Part shown: one piece after another, positions 22,836-31,912 of the stretch
Layout of the letters: each line of letters begins with the position of its first letter
How positions within the stretch are numbered: the first letter of the stretch is position 1
Assembly: GCF_024347415.1 (NCBI RefSeq)
Contig: NZ_AP025479.1
Location: forward strand, 1-64,000
Source of the DNA: Vibrio crassostreae
GTDB taxonomy: Bacteria > Pseudomonadota > Gammaproteobacteria > Enterobacterales > Vibrionaceae
Length of the DNA: 64,000 nt
Direction: 5' to 3'
Translations under genes and position numbers: made by a program
The notes under the pieces: model-generated
Told to the model about the DNA's origin: nothing
Databases searched by the model: none
What the model saw: only the letters and a program-made list of their open reading frames with translations

Positions 22836-23366
22836 TCATAGGTTATTGTCTTCGATGATGGAGGGAGAAATTGAGTGGCTAGTATGATGACCATGTGTCG
22901 TGTTTGTTTGAGTAATCACGATGGTTTCAATTGTTGTGTTTTGTTGTGTCGTTGCCAGCGTCACTGTGCCAAAACCAAGATTTGGTAAACTATTATCCCA
23001 TAAAAGAGAGCCTGAAAAGGGGCATAGCGCAAATACGCATCCGTTAGAGCCGCAAATCAACATACCTTTTTCTAGCAAGAGCGTAGTGGTTCCTAATGCC
23101 TGGTACTCTTTTCCTTGTGGCTGATTTCTCCACACTTCTTGTCCTGTTAATTGGTGAATGGCGATAATGTGACCATTGGTTGCGCAAAATAATAACTCTT
23201 TAAGGTATAACGTTTTCGCGGTTTCTTTCTCTTTTGCCTCGATGGGGGAGTGCAGGAAACAAGTAAATCCTTGCTGCGTCAGTTGACTTGCCTCCTCTTT
23301 TAATGTGCCATTTTCATTACTCAATAAAAGATATTCATTTTCTTTGTGTAGGAAAAGATAACGCAT
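22836..23366 (-). CDS. PQQ-like beta-propeller repeat protein, 176 aa
   Basis: The protein (MRYLFLHKENEYLLLSNENG...) contains the PQQ-enzyme repeat pattern 'GHIIAIHQLTGQEVWRNQPQ' and 'GCVFALCPFSGSLLWDN'. Each is a strand ending in A-x-[ND/HQ]-x-x-[TS]-G-x-x-x-W. Only two or three blades are present, against six to eight in complete propellers, so it is short. The start overlaps a TAA in the form TAATG, suggesting translational coupling with the relic upstream. No signal peptide is seen. It lies between traD and traI; its role in transfer is unknown. Confidence 0.65.
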   Translation of the reverse strand: MRYLFLHKENEYLLLSNENGTLKEEASQLTQQGFTCFLHSPIEAKEKETAKTLYLKELLFCATNGHIIAIHQLTGQEVWRNQPQGKEYQALGTTTLLLEKGMLICGSNGCVFALCPFSGSLLWDNSLPNLGFGTVTLATTQQNTTIETIVITQTNTTHGHHTSHSISPSIIEDNNL

Positions 23367-23476
23367 TAATCGTATTTCCATACAGGCAGTTGATGTGCTT
23401 TAGGGATAGGTTGGTTGTAAGGGTATTTCATTTGCAGTCCGTATTGGGTTTTAGGGTTCATAATTACTTTCCATTG
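23366..23476 (-). pseudogene. C-terminal relic of the gene that follows traG
   Basis: The minus strand encodes 'YGLQMKYPYNQPIPKAHQLP' and VWKYD before a TAA at 23366. The intact periplasmic protein at 28473 ends with 'YGLQTEYPCYSPIPKALQIN' and GWKY, so the two are clearly related. Only this tail survives. With the traD relic it indicates remnants of a second transfer region. The gap 23477-23577 holds nothing else. Confidence 0.7.
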
Positions 23477-23577
23477 TTGAGGTGATTAACATCTTTGTTT
23501 AAATGCCCTCGACACCTAGTTTTTGATAAGTTGACCATTTAAGAGGGGATTTAAGTTCCTTAAAGCGCAATGGCTAT

Positions 23578-25683
23578 TTATTCTACCATTTCTCCAGAGT
23601 CCATCTCGATATCTTGAGATATCGCCGACTCTTCAAGCTCTTGTTGCGCGCGCTCTTGATGGTCATTGTCTGATTTGAGCTTTTCCGACTCCTTGCTGGC
23701 TAACGCTTTGACTGTCTCACTTCGTTGTGCTTGTTGGATTTGGTCGGTTTCCAGCTTCATCTCTTCCGGCGTTTCAAATTGCTTGGCTTGGATTTCTGTG
23801 AGTGCGTTACGCTCTTCTTCGTTGAGGAGCATACCTGGGGCGACACACTCAAAGTAAATCGCTTTTTGATACGCCTTGGTCATGGCGGGCGATGGGGTGT
23901 AATCACGCTTAATAAAGGCCGGTGTCACATCTCGCATCTTATCAAAGTGCAAATCCAGTTGAGTGATAAAGCTGCTTCCTGGTACGCGAAGGTAACATTG
24001 CAAATCATCCATGGCTTGTATTTCACTGCTAGAGACAACAGGGCGGGTGACGGTTTGGTGACCAATCGATACCCCGTCACGCAACGCATTTGCACCGTAA
24101 GAAATGTGCTCTCTTGACACGTCCACCTCTTGCTCACCTAAATCTTTTGACGAGATTTGCGCCATTTGCGCGGAGGGGGCACGAAAGTAAAAACGGGAGT
24201 TGAGTAAGTCAAAAATGACGTCCGCGGTGTTTTTGCCGTAGGTTTTCACGAGCTGAGCATAAGACTGGAGACCAATCACATAACAGCCTCCAAACTTACG
24301 CACTTCGGCAATGATGGTGTCAAGCTCAGGCAGTTTATGCAGACTTGGCATTTCATCCATAATCACCCAGATACGGCGATCTTCATCGTCTTTGAGTCCC
24401 AAGATAGCGTTAGAAGCAATGGCAAGCCAAGTCGAAATCAAAGGACGCAGAGAGGCGTGTTGCTGCGCGTTACTGGATAAGAACAAAAAGCCTTTTTGTT
24501 TATCGTCTTGCACCCAATCGGTGATAGAAAACGGTTTGCGTTTGGGCTTTCCTTTCGCGTCTTTGTCATCCAATCCATCCAAAAATCGTAGGCTCTTGAT
24601 GTAGGTGGCGAGCACCGACTTAATGGAGATGGCCGTCTTTTTGATGTCTTTCGAGACCAGGGATGCAGACTCTGTGCCTTGCAGGAAATTACCCAGGGTT
24701 TCAAGTTCAGACGTGAGTATCAGACTGAGCAGCCTTGCGGTCGAGCAGGGCTTGTCATCTTGGCTCATGCGATACGCCGCACTCGAAAAAATAGTCCGAG
24801 CGGAATCCACCCAGAACGGATCGCCTTCGCCATGTTGCGGGATAAGTGCGCTGGCTATATTTTCAAAGTCAGGGGCTTCTTTCGCATCACACCACACATC
24901 CCAATTGGCGCAGCGTTCATCGAAGGGATTGAGTAAGGTGTCTTGGGTAGGGTCAAATAACTTACTGGTAAAGGTGCAGCCTTTATCATAAATAATGGCT
25001 TTATCTCCACGTTTACGTATCCAGCGTAATAGTTTACGAAGCATGACGGATTTACCTGCCCCTGTGGTGCCGTCGATGAGCATATGTTGAACTTCAAACT
25101 CATGTTTAAATAAGGCCTGCCCATCCACTTTGAAATCAGAAATCCGTCCGTTTCCTACGCCCTGTTTTTTGAGTTTCTTTGCCCGTTTTTTTAAATCGTT
25201 AGTGAGCACTTTGGGCTCTGCGTATTGAAAGCCTCGGACGTGAAAATCTTCACTTTGTTTTTCGCCTTGTCGTTTAAAGAAAGTCATGGCGAGCATTAAG
25301 ATGGTGAAAGCAATACCGATGCCAATCAAAAAGTTGATTTGTATTTGGCGTATCACGTTATCGTAGAGATTGATGAGTTGGGTGTTGTCCAGTTGGGAAG
25401 CGAGCGTGCCAATGTAGCGTTTCCCGCTCCAGAAAGTCGTGACTTCGCTGTTAAGATCGTGTCCAAGGCTGGCATAGATATGATTGCGCCAATAATAGAA
25501 CACAGACCAAAAGGCGTTATCGGGCGTGCGTAGCCAGGTAAGAACGCCAGTGAGCGCTATCACCGACCAAATGGCGGCGTAGACTAAGGTATTGTTGACT
25601 TGAAAGAACATCCGAATGGAGTGAAAAGTAATTTGTCCGCCACGGGTAAAGTGGTTGCCGGACGCGCGTTTAGGTCTAGGCAT
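23578..25683 (-). CDS. traD: TraD, type IV coupling protein
   Basis: TraD is the inner-membrane ATPase that hands the relaxosome to the secretion channel. The 701-residue protein has two N-terminal transmembrane helices ('LVYAAIWSVIALTGVLTWL' and 'FLIGIGIAFTILMLAMTFF'), Walker A 'DGTTGAGKSVML', Walker B 'RRIWVIMDEMPSLHKLPEL', and a charged C-terminal tail rich in Glu and Gln that would bind TraI/TraM. The ATG at 25683 (MPRPKRASGN) with AAGGAACC is preferred over an upstream Met at 25755. F TraD has 717 residues, so it is full length. Relics of a diverged second copy lie at 20 kb. Confidence 0.95.
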   Translation of the reverse strand: MPRPKRASGNHFTRGGQITFHSIRMFFQVNNTLVYAAIWSVIALTGVLTWLRTPDNAFWSVFYYWRNHIYASLGHDLNSEVTTFWSGKRYIGTLASQLDNTQLINLYDNVIRQIQINFLIGIGIAFTILMLAMTFFKRQGEKQSEDFHVRGFQYAEPKVLTNDLKKRAKKLKKQGVGNGRISDFKVDGQALFKHEFEVQHMLIDGTTGAGKSVMLRKLLRWIRKRGDKAIIYDKGCTFTSKLFDPTQDTLLNPFDERCANWDVWCDAKEAPDFENIASALIPQHGEGDPFWVDSARTIFSSAAYRMSQDDKPCSTARLLSLILTSELETLGNFLQGTESASLVSKDIKKTAISIKSVLATYIKSLRFLDGLDDKDAKGKPKRKPFSITDWVQDDKQKGFLFLSSNAQQHASLRPLISTWLAIASNAILGLKDDEDRRIWVIMDEMPSLHKLPELDTIIAEVRKFGGCYVIGLQSYAQLVKTYGKNTADVIFDLLNSRFYFRAPSAQMAQISSKDLGEQEVDVSREHISYGANALRDGVSIGHQTVTRPVVSSSEIQAMDDLQCYLRVPGSSFITQLDLHFDKMRDVTPAFIKRDYTPSPAMTKAYQKAIYFECVAPGMLLNEEERNALTEIQAKQFETPEEMKLETDQIQQAQRSETVKALASKESEKLKSDNDHQERAQQELEESAISQDIEMDSGEMVE

Positions 25684-26026
25684 CGTGGTTCCTTGAGAGT
25701 GAAATGGAGTACTTTTTAGATAATTACCTGCGTATGCAGATAAGCTGGCCAACAATTGAACGGTTGTTGGCTAATGGTATTGCTGTGCAGGGCTCTGAGT
25801 AATAAAGATGGTGAGCTTTATGCTGATGGTGGGTATCACCGGAAAGTGATTGGTCGAGTGTTTTTAGAAACGAATGGCTTTGAGCCTTTTATTAAAAATG
25901 TCCTCGTTGCTTATTGCGCAGGGCGGTGATCCATCGTATTCGTATTTTCCCGCGTCGCCTGATTTCAAGGCGATTTCATGGTAAATTTGTCAGAATGATA
26001 AAGTTCCTTAATGACCTCCAACTTAT

Positions 26027-26299
26027 ATGAATGACCAACTAACCCCAATCAACAAAGACCATTTAAAAAAGCTTATCCGAGCAGAACTGGAACCGACATG
26101 GTTTGATAAACAATCAGTTAGCCCTGATATGTCTTGGGTGACTCCTGCTGTGTTTGAAATATTGTTTACTGAGTTGATAACTCATACGCGCGGTAATCAG
26201 TCTAAGGCTGCTAGGATTTTAGGGATTAACAGAGGTAATTTCACCAAAAAATTAAACCAGCTCACAACTCGTGAATTTGGATCGGATGAGAGCTTATAA
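26027..26299 (+). CDS. Fis-family DNA-binding protein
   Basis: The 90-residue protein ends with 'GNQSKAARILGINRGNFTKK', the HTH_8 motif of Fis, preceded by a Fis-like dimer helix ('PAVFEILFTELITHTRG'). Size and layout equal chromosomal Fis (98 residues), but the N-terminal arm is different. It probably bends DNA and modulates plasmid or host promoters. It is divergent from traD by about 340 bases and could regulate the transfer genes. The upstream gap 25684-26026 shows no other feature. Confidence 0.8.
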   Translation: MNDQLTPINKDHLKKLIRAELEPTWFDKQSVSPDMSWVTPAVFEILFTELITHTRGNQSKAARILGINRGNFTKKLNQLTTREFGSDESL

Positions 26300-26957
26300 G
26301 TATGTATCAGCTTATTGGTACACTGGCGAGGGTGCAGAGATTAACTAACCACCACGACCCCTCAAGAAATCAATGGCAGTTGCTCTAATTCTCGCTTCTA
26401 GAATAACAGGCGGTAATTTACTCAGATTGCAAAAAGCCACCACTGGGCTCTGTTAGAAGTTAATGAATCGAACCGACCATTAGTGACACGTAAAATTCGA
26501 GATTTGTGGTTCAATACAGAGCCATGCTCTCGGAAAGTCGTTTTTGTCCCGATCCGAACCTGAAAACCCGGAATCGTAAGAAGGTTTTGTCGAGTAGACG
26601 ACACTTGTTACCAAGTGCCACGGGTAAAAATTCAGCCTGTGAAGGTTTTGGACAATTATCAGTTTGGGAAATAGCACATTAGCAAAACATGAATAACTAG
26701 CGGTATGGCAAAGTTGTTGTGAAGTACTAGTGCGATGAGTAAAATCGCACTAGCAAAAAGTAATATTAGTTAGGTTCGCACTAAGTGCCTTTATGGTAAA
26801 CCGACCACCTACGCACAACGGGGGTATGGAAAATGTAATCAACAGCTGTTGAGTTCACGGTCTGAAACTAAAATCCCAGCGTGCGACCCTGTAAATTAAC
26901 TCTTCGACTTGATCTAAAAGTACAGATTCCTCACTCATAAGGCCGCTATTGGCGACC
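26300..26957. other. Non-coding stretch with two hairpins
   Basis: No credible gene is seen in 658 bases. A perfect 10-bp stem CTAGTGCGAT/ATCGCACTAG (26727-26753, 7-base loop) and a hairpin around GGCCGC...GCGACC (26937-26962), next to the hydrolase stop, are the only structures. Composition is even, and short frames are not protein-like. Confidence 0.55.
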
Positions 26958-27827
26958 TTATAAATACTTATCGAACCAATTTAGTTCTTGCTTGACTACA
27001 GATTCAAAGAACTCACCACTGTACACCTGATAGTGGGTTGCACCTTGCTCAATATGTAACTGTTTAGGTTCATTAGCATGCTCGAATAACTTTTTCGACT
27101 CACTAACTGGATTCACTCCATCTTCACCGGCTGCCACTACTAGCAAGGGTTTATTTAGTAACGCTAGTGCGTTAAGTGGTTTGTGATTCATAGTTTCCCA
27201 CACAGTTAAGAATGGGATTTTGATATTTAAAGCTGGGAAGTCATCTTTAAAATGATTAAAAAACTCTACAGATTGAGGGTCACCTAATACTTTAGCGATT
27301 GGCACCATCACCTCTTTGCCAGTCTTCGCCTTCTTATCGCGCATGCGCTCTAACGTGCTAACAAATTTTCCTTTCTCTTCTACGTTCATTTCTCCGGTAA
27401 TAACGGACTCACCATCAGCAAAAGTTAACTGAACTACTACACATTGCACCTTCGGGTTGAGGCTTGCTGCAATAATTGAGTTCGCGCCACCAAAAGAAGT
27501 CCCCCAAAGTCCAATACGGCTCGCATCAATATTTTGCTGAGTAGATACCCATTCGATTGCAGCGTTGATATCTTCAATTTGTAACGTAGGAACTAAACGA
27601 CCAGGTTCCCCCTCGCTTTCTCCAAACCCACGGTAATCAAAGGTAAGCGCCGCGTATCCTTGATCAGCAAATCGTTCAGCATAAGCAGGAAGTAGTAACT
27701 CTTTCACACCACAAAAACCGTGACACAAAATGATGATTGGATATTGTGTTTGTGGTTTATTTTTTGGCAAGTAAAGGTGAGCGGAAATAGACACCCCTTG
27801 AGAAGGGAATTTAACATGTTGATACAT
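26958..27827 (-). CDS. Alpha/beta hydrolase (dienelactone hydrolase-like)
   Basis: The 289-residue enzyme has the alpha/beta-hydrolase core: an oxyanion-type HGFCGVKE after the strand 'YPIIILCHG', the nucleophile elbow GTSFGG (Ser near 113), an acid in 'LLVVAAGEDGVNPV' and His in 'GATHYQVYSG'. It resembles cytoplasmic esterases of the DLH/YqjP-like group; the substrate is unknown. It has no signal peptide. It sits between traG's downstream gene and traD, where F-type clusters have no such gene, so it is cargo. Its AT-rich upstream region suggests its own promoter. Confidence 0.85.
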   Translation of the reverse strand: MYQHVKFPSQGVSISAHLYLPKNKPQTQYPIIILCHGFCGVKELLLPAYAERFADQGYAALTFDYRGFGESEGEPGRLVPTLQIEDINAAIEWVSTQQNIDASRIGLWGTSFGGANSIIAASLNPKVQCVVVQLTFADGESVITGEMNVEEKGKFVSTLERMRDKKAKTGKEVMVPIAKVLGDPQSVEFFNHFKDDFPALNIKIPFLTVWETMNHKPLNALALLNKPLLVVAAGEDGVNPVSESKKLFEHANEPKQLHIEQGATHYQVYSGEFFESVVKQELNWFDKYL

Positions 27828-27970
27828 TTATATGTTCTCTTTGTATTGGAGTTTATATGTTATCTAAACATTCTTTATACACTAATTACTTTAACGATCT
27901 GTTCTGACCAATGTATTAAGCCCTTGTTCTTATCGTAAACATCAAGGCACCTAAAACCTTGGGGAAAATC

Positions 27971-28120
27971 ATGAGTGGTAAATTCGCAAGTTTACTATCA
28001 AAAACAGCCCTCAGAGCACCTCAAAGGCTCTTAGCGAAGATTTGGGGCACTTTTAAAGGTGATTCCACTTCCATAACGCTTGGAAAGTTTGCGATGCTTT
28101 CAGAGCAATTTAAAGGGTAA
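27971..28120 (+). CDS. Possible 49-aa basic protein in a non-coding stretch
   Basis: A frame with GGGG 7 bases before its ATG encodes 'MSGKFASLLSKTALRAPQRL' and a basic, amphipathic remainder. No homology is recognised, and it may be chance. The rest of the gap 27828-28472 contains a stem AATGGCAGCG/CGCTGCCATT (28280-28313) and no further gene. Confidence 0.3.
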   Translation: MSGKFASLLSKTALRAPQRLLAKIWGTFKGDSTSITLGKFAMLSEQFKG

Positions 28121-28472
28121 AAATCAGCGAGTTCATTTGAGTCAAGAACTGCACTCTGACACCCATTTTTACGTACTTTGTGAGTTTTAGTGTCAGATTA
28201 GTTATATTAGGTCAAAATTAATCCAGCAGATAGCGCCGTCGTTTTGGTGAAAGCAATAATGGGGCAATTTCGTTCTAGAAATGGCAGCGTACCGATGCGA
28301 GCGCTGCCATTTTAAGAGGACACTTTATTGGGTTGAAAGAAACGTTTTGGCGCCCAAACAGCGGCCAAAGAATACCCAGTCTAGAATAGAGATATTTAAC
28401 CCGTTCCTATTCTCTCGTACTGGCTTTTGACCTGGAATAACCTTCACTCTCGATGGATACCTTATGCCGAGA

Positions 28473-29006
28473 TTAATATTTCCAGCCGTTAATTTGTAAG
28501 GCTTTTGGGATAGGGCTGTAGCAAGGGTATTCGGTTTGTAAGCCGTAGTTAATGACAGTTGCCGTGTCTACACTAAAAGCTGCTGCATAATTTCCTTGTC
28601 TAAAACCTTCTGGATCGATTTTTGCCGTTTTATCTAACACCTTCCAGATGAGCTCTACAATAAACTCAGGGTGACGCCTTGGGTCGAGTGCCATGGTGTC
28701 GCGCATACAGAACCAGCTTCCACCACCTAGGCGTTTTTGATTATAGGCATTGTCAAAATACGCCGTATGCAAACCTTGCAAGTAGGCGTTTAAGCGTATG
28801 GACTCTACGGTGTCCGTTTCATCTATGTGCTGCAAGAAGTAGGGCAGTTTGGTGATGTCTGCCATATCTTTCTTATCTATGTTCATCAGTGTGGGGCTAT
28901 TGTACTGCTCATGTATCTCGCTCAGCAGTTGAGTGAGCTCAGGAGAGCGGGGTTGAGCTTGCACGCTCGCACAGGTAAGTAGCAGTAATGGTAAGACAGT
29001 TTTCAT
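28473..29006 (-). CDS. Exported protein downstream of traG, 177 aa
   Basis: The start at 29006 has GGGAGAG 6 bases upstream and gives a signal peptide 'MKTVLPLLLLTCASVQA'. The mature protein has three Cys (in 'GSWFCMRDTMALDPRRHPEF' and 'EYPCYSPIPKA'). It follows traG directly, so it is probably a periplasmic transfer protein found in Vibrio-type F-like systems. I know no name for it. A relic of a homologous gene lies at 23366. Confidence 0.65.
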   Translation of the reverse strand: MKTVLPLLLLTCASVQAQPRSPELTQLLSEIHEQYNSPTLMNIDKKDMADITKLPYFLQHIDETDTVESIRLNAYLQGLHTAYFDNAYNQKRLGGGSWFCMRDTMALDPRRHPEFIVELIWKVLDKTAKIDPEGFRQGNYAAAFSVDTATVINYGLQTEYPCYSPIPKALQINGWKY

Positions 29007-29089
29007 GGTCACTCTCCCTTTAGAACCCTGTTCATAATACCAGCACCTAGGTGGTGCATAAAGTTCTATTTTATGCACCGAGCTCAATA

Positions 29090-31909
29090 TTATGCTTTCG
29101 GTTTTTTTGTGTATATTGGCGCTGATGGATAGGCTTGGTCGGAGGTGACGTATTCCGTCCTTTCGGGTGGAGTGACCTCCTCTTCGACTTGCGACGCGAT
29201 GGTCAGTTTAATCATCGGCTCAGGTTTGCTGATGGGTTTCTGCGCCTCCTCTTGTTGATACCTCACTTCATCGGTGACACCATCAAAGCGCTCTTGATTA
29301 AACAGTCCGCCCGTTTCATTGTTGTGCAGCATAGCCGTGCGGGTAGCAGCCACGGTATCGACGGTACTCCCCCATTCTTTCTCCATCGTGTTGTTTTGCT
29401 CCGGTGAGAGGGTAAGTGGCCCTGTCGGTGTGGTGGCTTGGTGCGCTTGGTTCATCTTGCCTACAATTTTTGCCGCGTCACCATCTAACCCTGCCATGGA
29501 GGCGAACGCTTCAGTGCGTGTGAACTTTTGCCAGCGTTCTTTCGCCTCGGCAATGTCTTCCGGTTGATGGGCGGTCATCAGGCGTTGGACGTCTGGTTGG
29601 TCTAATTTAGCTGTCGTTTCCAAGTAATTCTGGAAGCCTTGAATCGCGTTGGCTGTAAAGCTGGCACTGCCAGAGTCTAGGCGGGTTTGAGTATTCGATA
29701 GGGCATTCAAGTCCGATTGGCTTTGCATCACGCTAGCACCAAGAGACTTGGTGTTGCTGGCGTTAATCGCAAAATCATGCGCAAACTGCTCAACCGACGT
29801 TCGGGTGTCTTTATTATCCACCTGCATACCGGCACTGGTCACGGCATTGGCCCCTTCGGTGTATTGTTTCGTGGCTTGCTCAAGCTGCTGCTTTTGCTCG
29901 GTATTCATCTTGCTGTAAGCCGTACGTTCATCATCAGACCATTTCACACCACCACTGACCCCTAAATTGAAGGGCGATGCCCCTTTGCCTTTACCTGTTC
30001 CTAGGCCGCCCTCGAAGCCGCCATAGACACTTTGCAGGTAAGCTTTTGATTGGTCTTTCGTCCAACCCGTTTGTTGAATCACGCTGTCAACCGCTGTTTG
30101 CATGTCGTTCATGCCTTCGCTGACTTGAGTATTAAAGCCACTGGTATTGCCTTCACCGTAAGCCAGGTTTTTACTCACACTATCATGCCAGCGGTCGCTC
30201 AGCGCAGCGCCTCCTTGGATAGTTTGACCCAGTTGGGTGCTATTTTGCTCTAGGTTTTGCGCTGTGTGACTACGGGCATTCGCCACACTCTCTTGCAGCA
30301 TACTTTGCGTGTTGGCGCTGAGGTTACCGCGACTGGTGGTTTGTGAGCTGTCGTAGGTGGTGCGCCCATCTCCGTGTTGTGTGGTCACCGAGCCGTCTGG
30401 GTTTTGGGTGTAGGTGTGGCCCTGGTTGGTTAGGGTATTTGTATCAAACTTATTGGCATGCGTGTTGTTCATGCTGTGGTTGTCAATCTGCATACTGCCA
30501 AAATCCAGATTACCCGTGGAAGCAGCAGCACTGGCTCTAGCATTGGTCGAGTTAATCATGCTCGATAGCTGATAGTTCATGCTCGACATGACTTCTTGAC
30601 CGCCTTTTAAAATCCCTTTGGCTATCATAGGGACGCCTATCATCAAGATACCGGTCATCCAAGCAAAGCGACTGTGAAGCTCATCCGCGGTATTCGCGTT
30701 GGAGAGCACCAGCCCTCCGAACTTCCCCGAGACATCCGTAGACAGAGACTCCAGCCCCCAAAGCTGAAAGCCGTTGATGATGGTAAACAAGGCTGGCCAG
30801 GTGGCCAAAAAGGCAAACGTCCCAAAATAGTTTTTGAGCACCATCATGGTTAAGCCAGGAATGACTGCCGCCCCGGCAACAAAGAAGCCTAGGCAAGCAA
30901 AAAGCATAAACATCATGGTATGGAGCATCGGCAAGTATTCTCTTGCCATCAAGCCTAATGACGCCCACATCGAAGTGGTTTGCAGTTTGTTGGTGGTATA
31001 GGCGTAATTGAGCGCGGCTTGCGTTGGGTCTAGGCTATCAAGGTTATAGCGCAGCTCGTTCATCAACATATTTTGTTTGATGGTGTTGGACGCGCTGGTA
31101 CTGATGGCAAAAAATTTGTTGTAGCTGCGCTGCAACGATTGCACCACTTGGGGTTTATAACGGTCCGCGTCTTTGCCAAGCAGTTGATGCGCTAACAAAC
31201 TCATGTTTTTATCTGCGGCATCATTAAAGCGCTGCTTGATGAGTGGGTAGGCTTCTTCGCACCGCTTGTAGGTGCTTTGACCGCCCCCTTCATCAAGAAA
31301 AAGGGCGCGCAGTGGGCTTTGCCTAACGCCGTCTAGAAAGGCAAAAATATCAGGCGCGGCAAAGAGTTCATCCCAGGTGTATTTCCCGTTGATTCTCACA
31401 TCCCCAATCATGCAGTTATGAAAGTAGTCTCGCCAGAGCTTTTGTAGCGCCAACTCATTGATTCTGGATTGTCTTGAGAGCTGATAAAGCTCAGAGCCAA
31501 ACAGCATCCCAGTCCGACCATAACGCTCATCGTCAGAGGTGGTGAAAATGCCTTCCACGCCTTCGGCCATCCCCACCATGATAGAAGAGAAAAAGTAAGT
31601 AGGCACGGCCACGAGGTAAGGGACATTATCCACCTTGTAAGCCTTACCCGGTTGCGTCTTATCGATGATAAGCATGTCGGCTTTCATATTGATTAGAAAC
31701 AGGGGCACAGCAAAGAACACCACCATCCATTTGATGAGGTCTTTGGGATTCCGTGACAGCATGAAGATAAACAAACTGGTAACAAGCCCCAGCATCATGC
31801 ACATCTGTAAGTAATCCCCAAAGGTATTGGTTCTAAAAAAAGTGGCCAGCGCATTAAAGGCTTTGTTGACCACTTCGCCGGAAGTGTAAGTGTAATATTC
31901 GAGTATCAT
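29090..31909 (-). CDS. traG: TraG, pilus assembly and mating-pair stabilisation
   Basis: The 939-residue inner-membrane protein has several N-terminal transmembrane helices ('MMLGLVTSLFIFML', 'WMVVFFAVPLFLI', then a cluster around residues 330-440). A long hydrophilic periplasmic C-terminal part, rich in Gln, Asn, Ser and Thr, runs from about residue 470. F TraG (938 residues) has the same length and layout; its N-terminal half assembles pili and its C-terminal half meets TraN or acts in entry exclusion. It starts 3 bases after traH ends. No entry-exclusion partner TraS is recognised beside it. Confidence 0.93.
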   Translation of the reverse strand: MILEYYTYTSGEVVNKAFNALATFFRTNTFGDYLQMCMMLGLVTSLFIFMLSRNPKDLIKWMVVFFAVPLFLINMKADMLIIDKTQPGKAYKVDNVPYLVAVPTYFFSSIMVGMAEGVEGIFTTSDDERYGRTGMLFGSELYQLSRQSRINELALQKLWRDYFHNCMIGDVRINGKYTWDELFAAPDIFAFLDGVRQSPLRALFLDEGGGQSTYKRCEEAYPLIKQRFNDAADKNMSLLAHQLLGKDADRYKPQVVQSLQRSYNKFFAISTSASNTIKQNMLMNELRYNLDSLDPTQAALNYAYTTNKLQTTSMWASLGLMAREYLPMLHTMMFMLFACLGFFVAGAAVIPGLTMMVLKNYFGTFAFLATWPALFTIINGFQLWGLESLSTDVSGKFGGLVLSNANTADELHSRFAWMTGILMIGVPMIAKGILKGGQEVMSSMNYQLSSMINSTNARASAAASTGNLDFGSMQIDNHSMNNTHANKFDTNTLTNQGHTYTQNPDGSVTTQHGDGRTTYDSSQTTSRGNLSANTQSMLQESVANARSHTAQNLEQNSTQLGQTIQGGAALSDRWHDSVSKNLAYGEGNTSGFNTQVSEGMNDMQTAVDSVIQQTGWTKDQSKAYLQSVYGGFEGGLGTGKGKGASPFNLGVSGGVKWSDDERTAYSKMNTEQKQQLEQATKQYTEGANAVTSAGMQVDNKDTRTSVEQFAHDFAINASNTKSLGASVMQSQSDLNALSNTQTRLDSGSASFTANAIQGFQNYLETTAKLDQPDVQRLMTAHQPEDIAEAKERWQKFTRTEAFASMAGLDGDAAKIVGKMNQAHQATTPTGPLTLSPEQNNTMEKEWGSTVDTVAATRTAMLHNNETGGLFNQERFDGVTDEVRYQQEEAQKPISKPEPMIKLTIASQVEEEVTPPERTEYVTSDQAYPSAPIYTKKPKA

Positions 31910-31912
31910 AGG

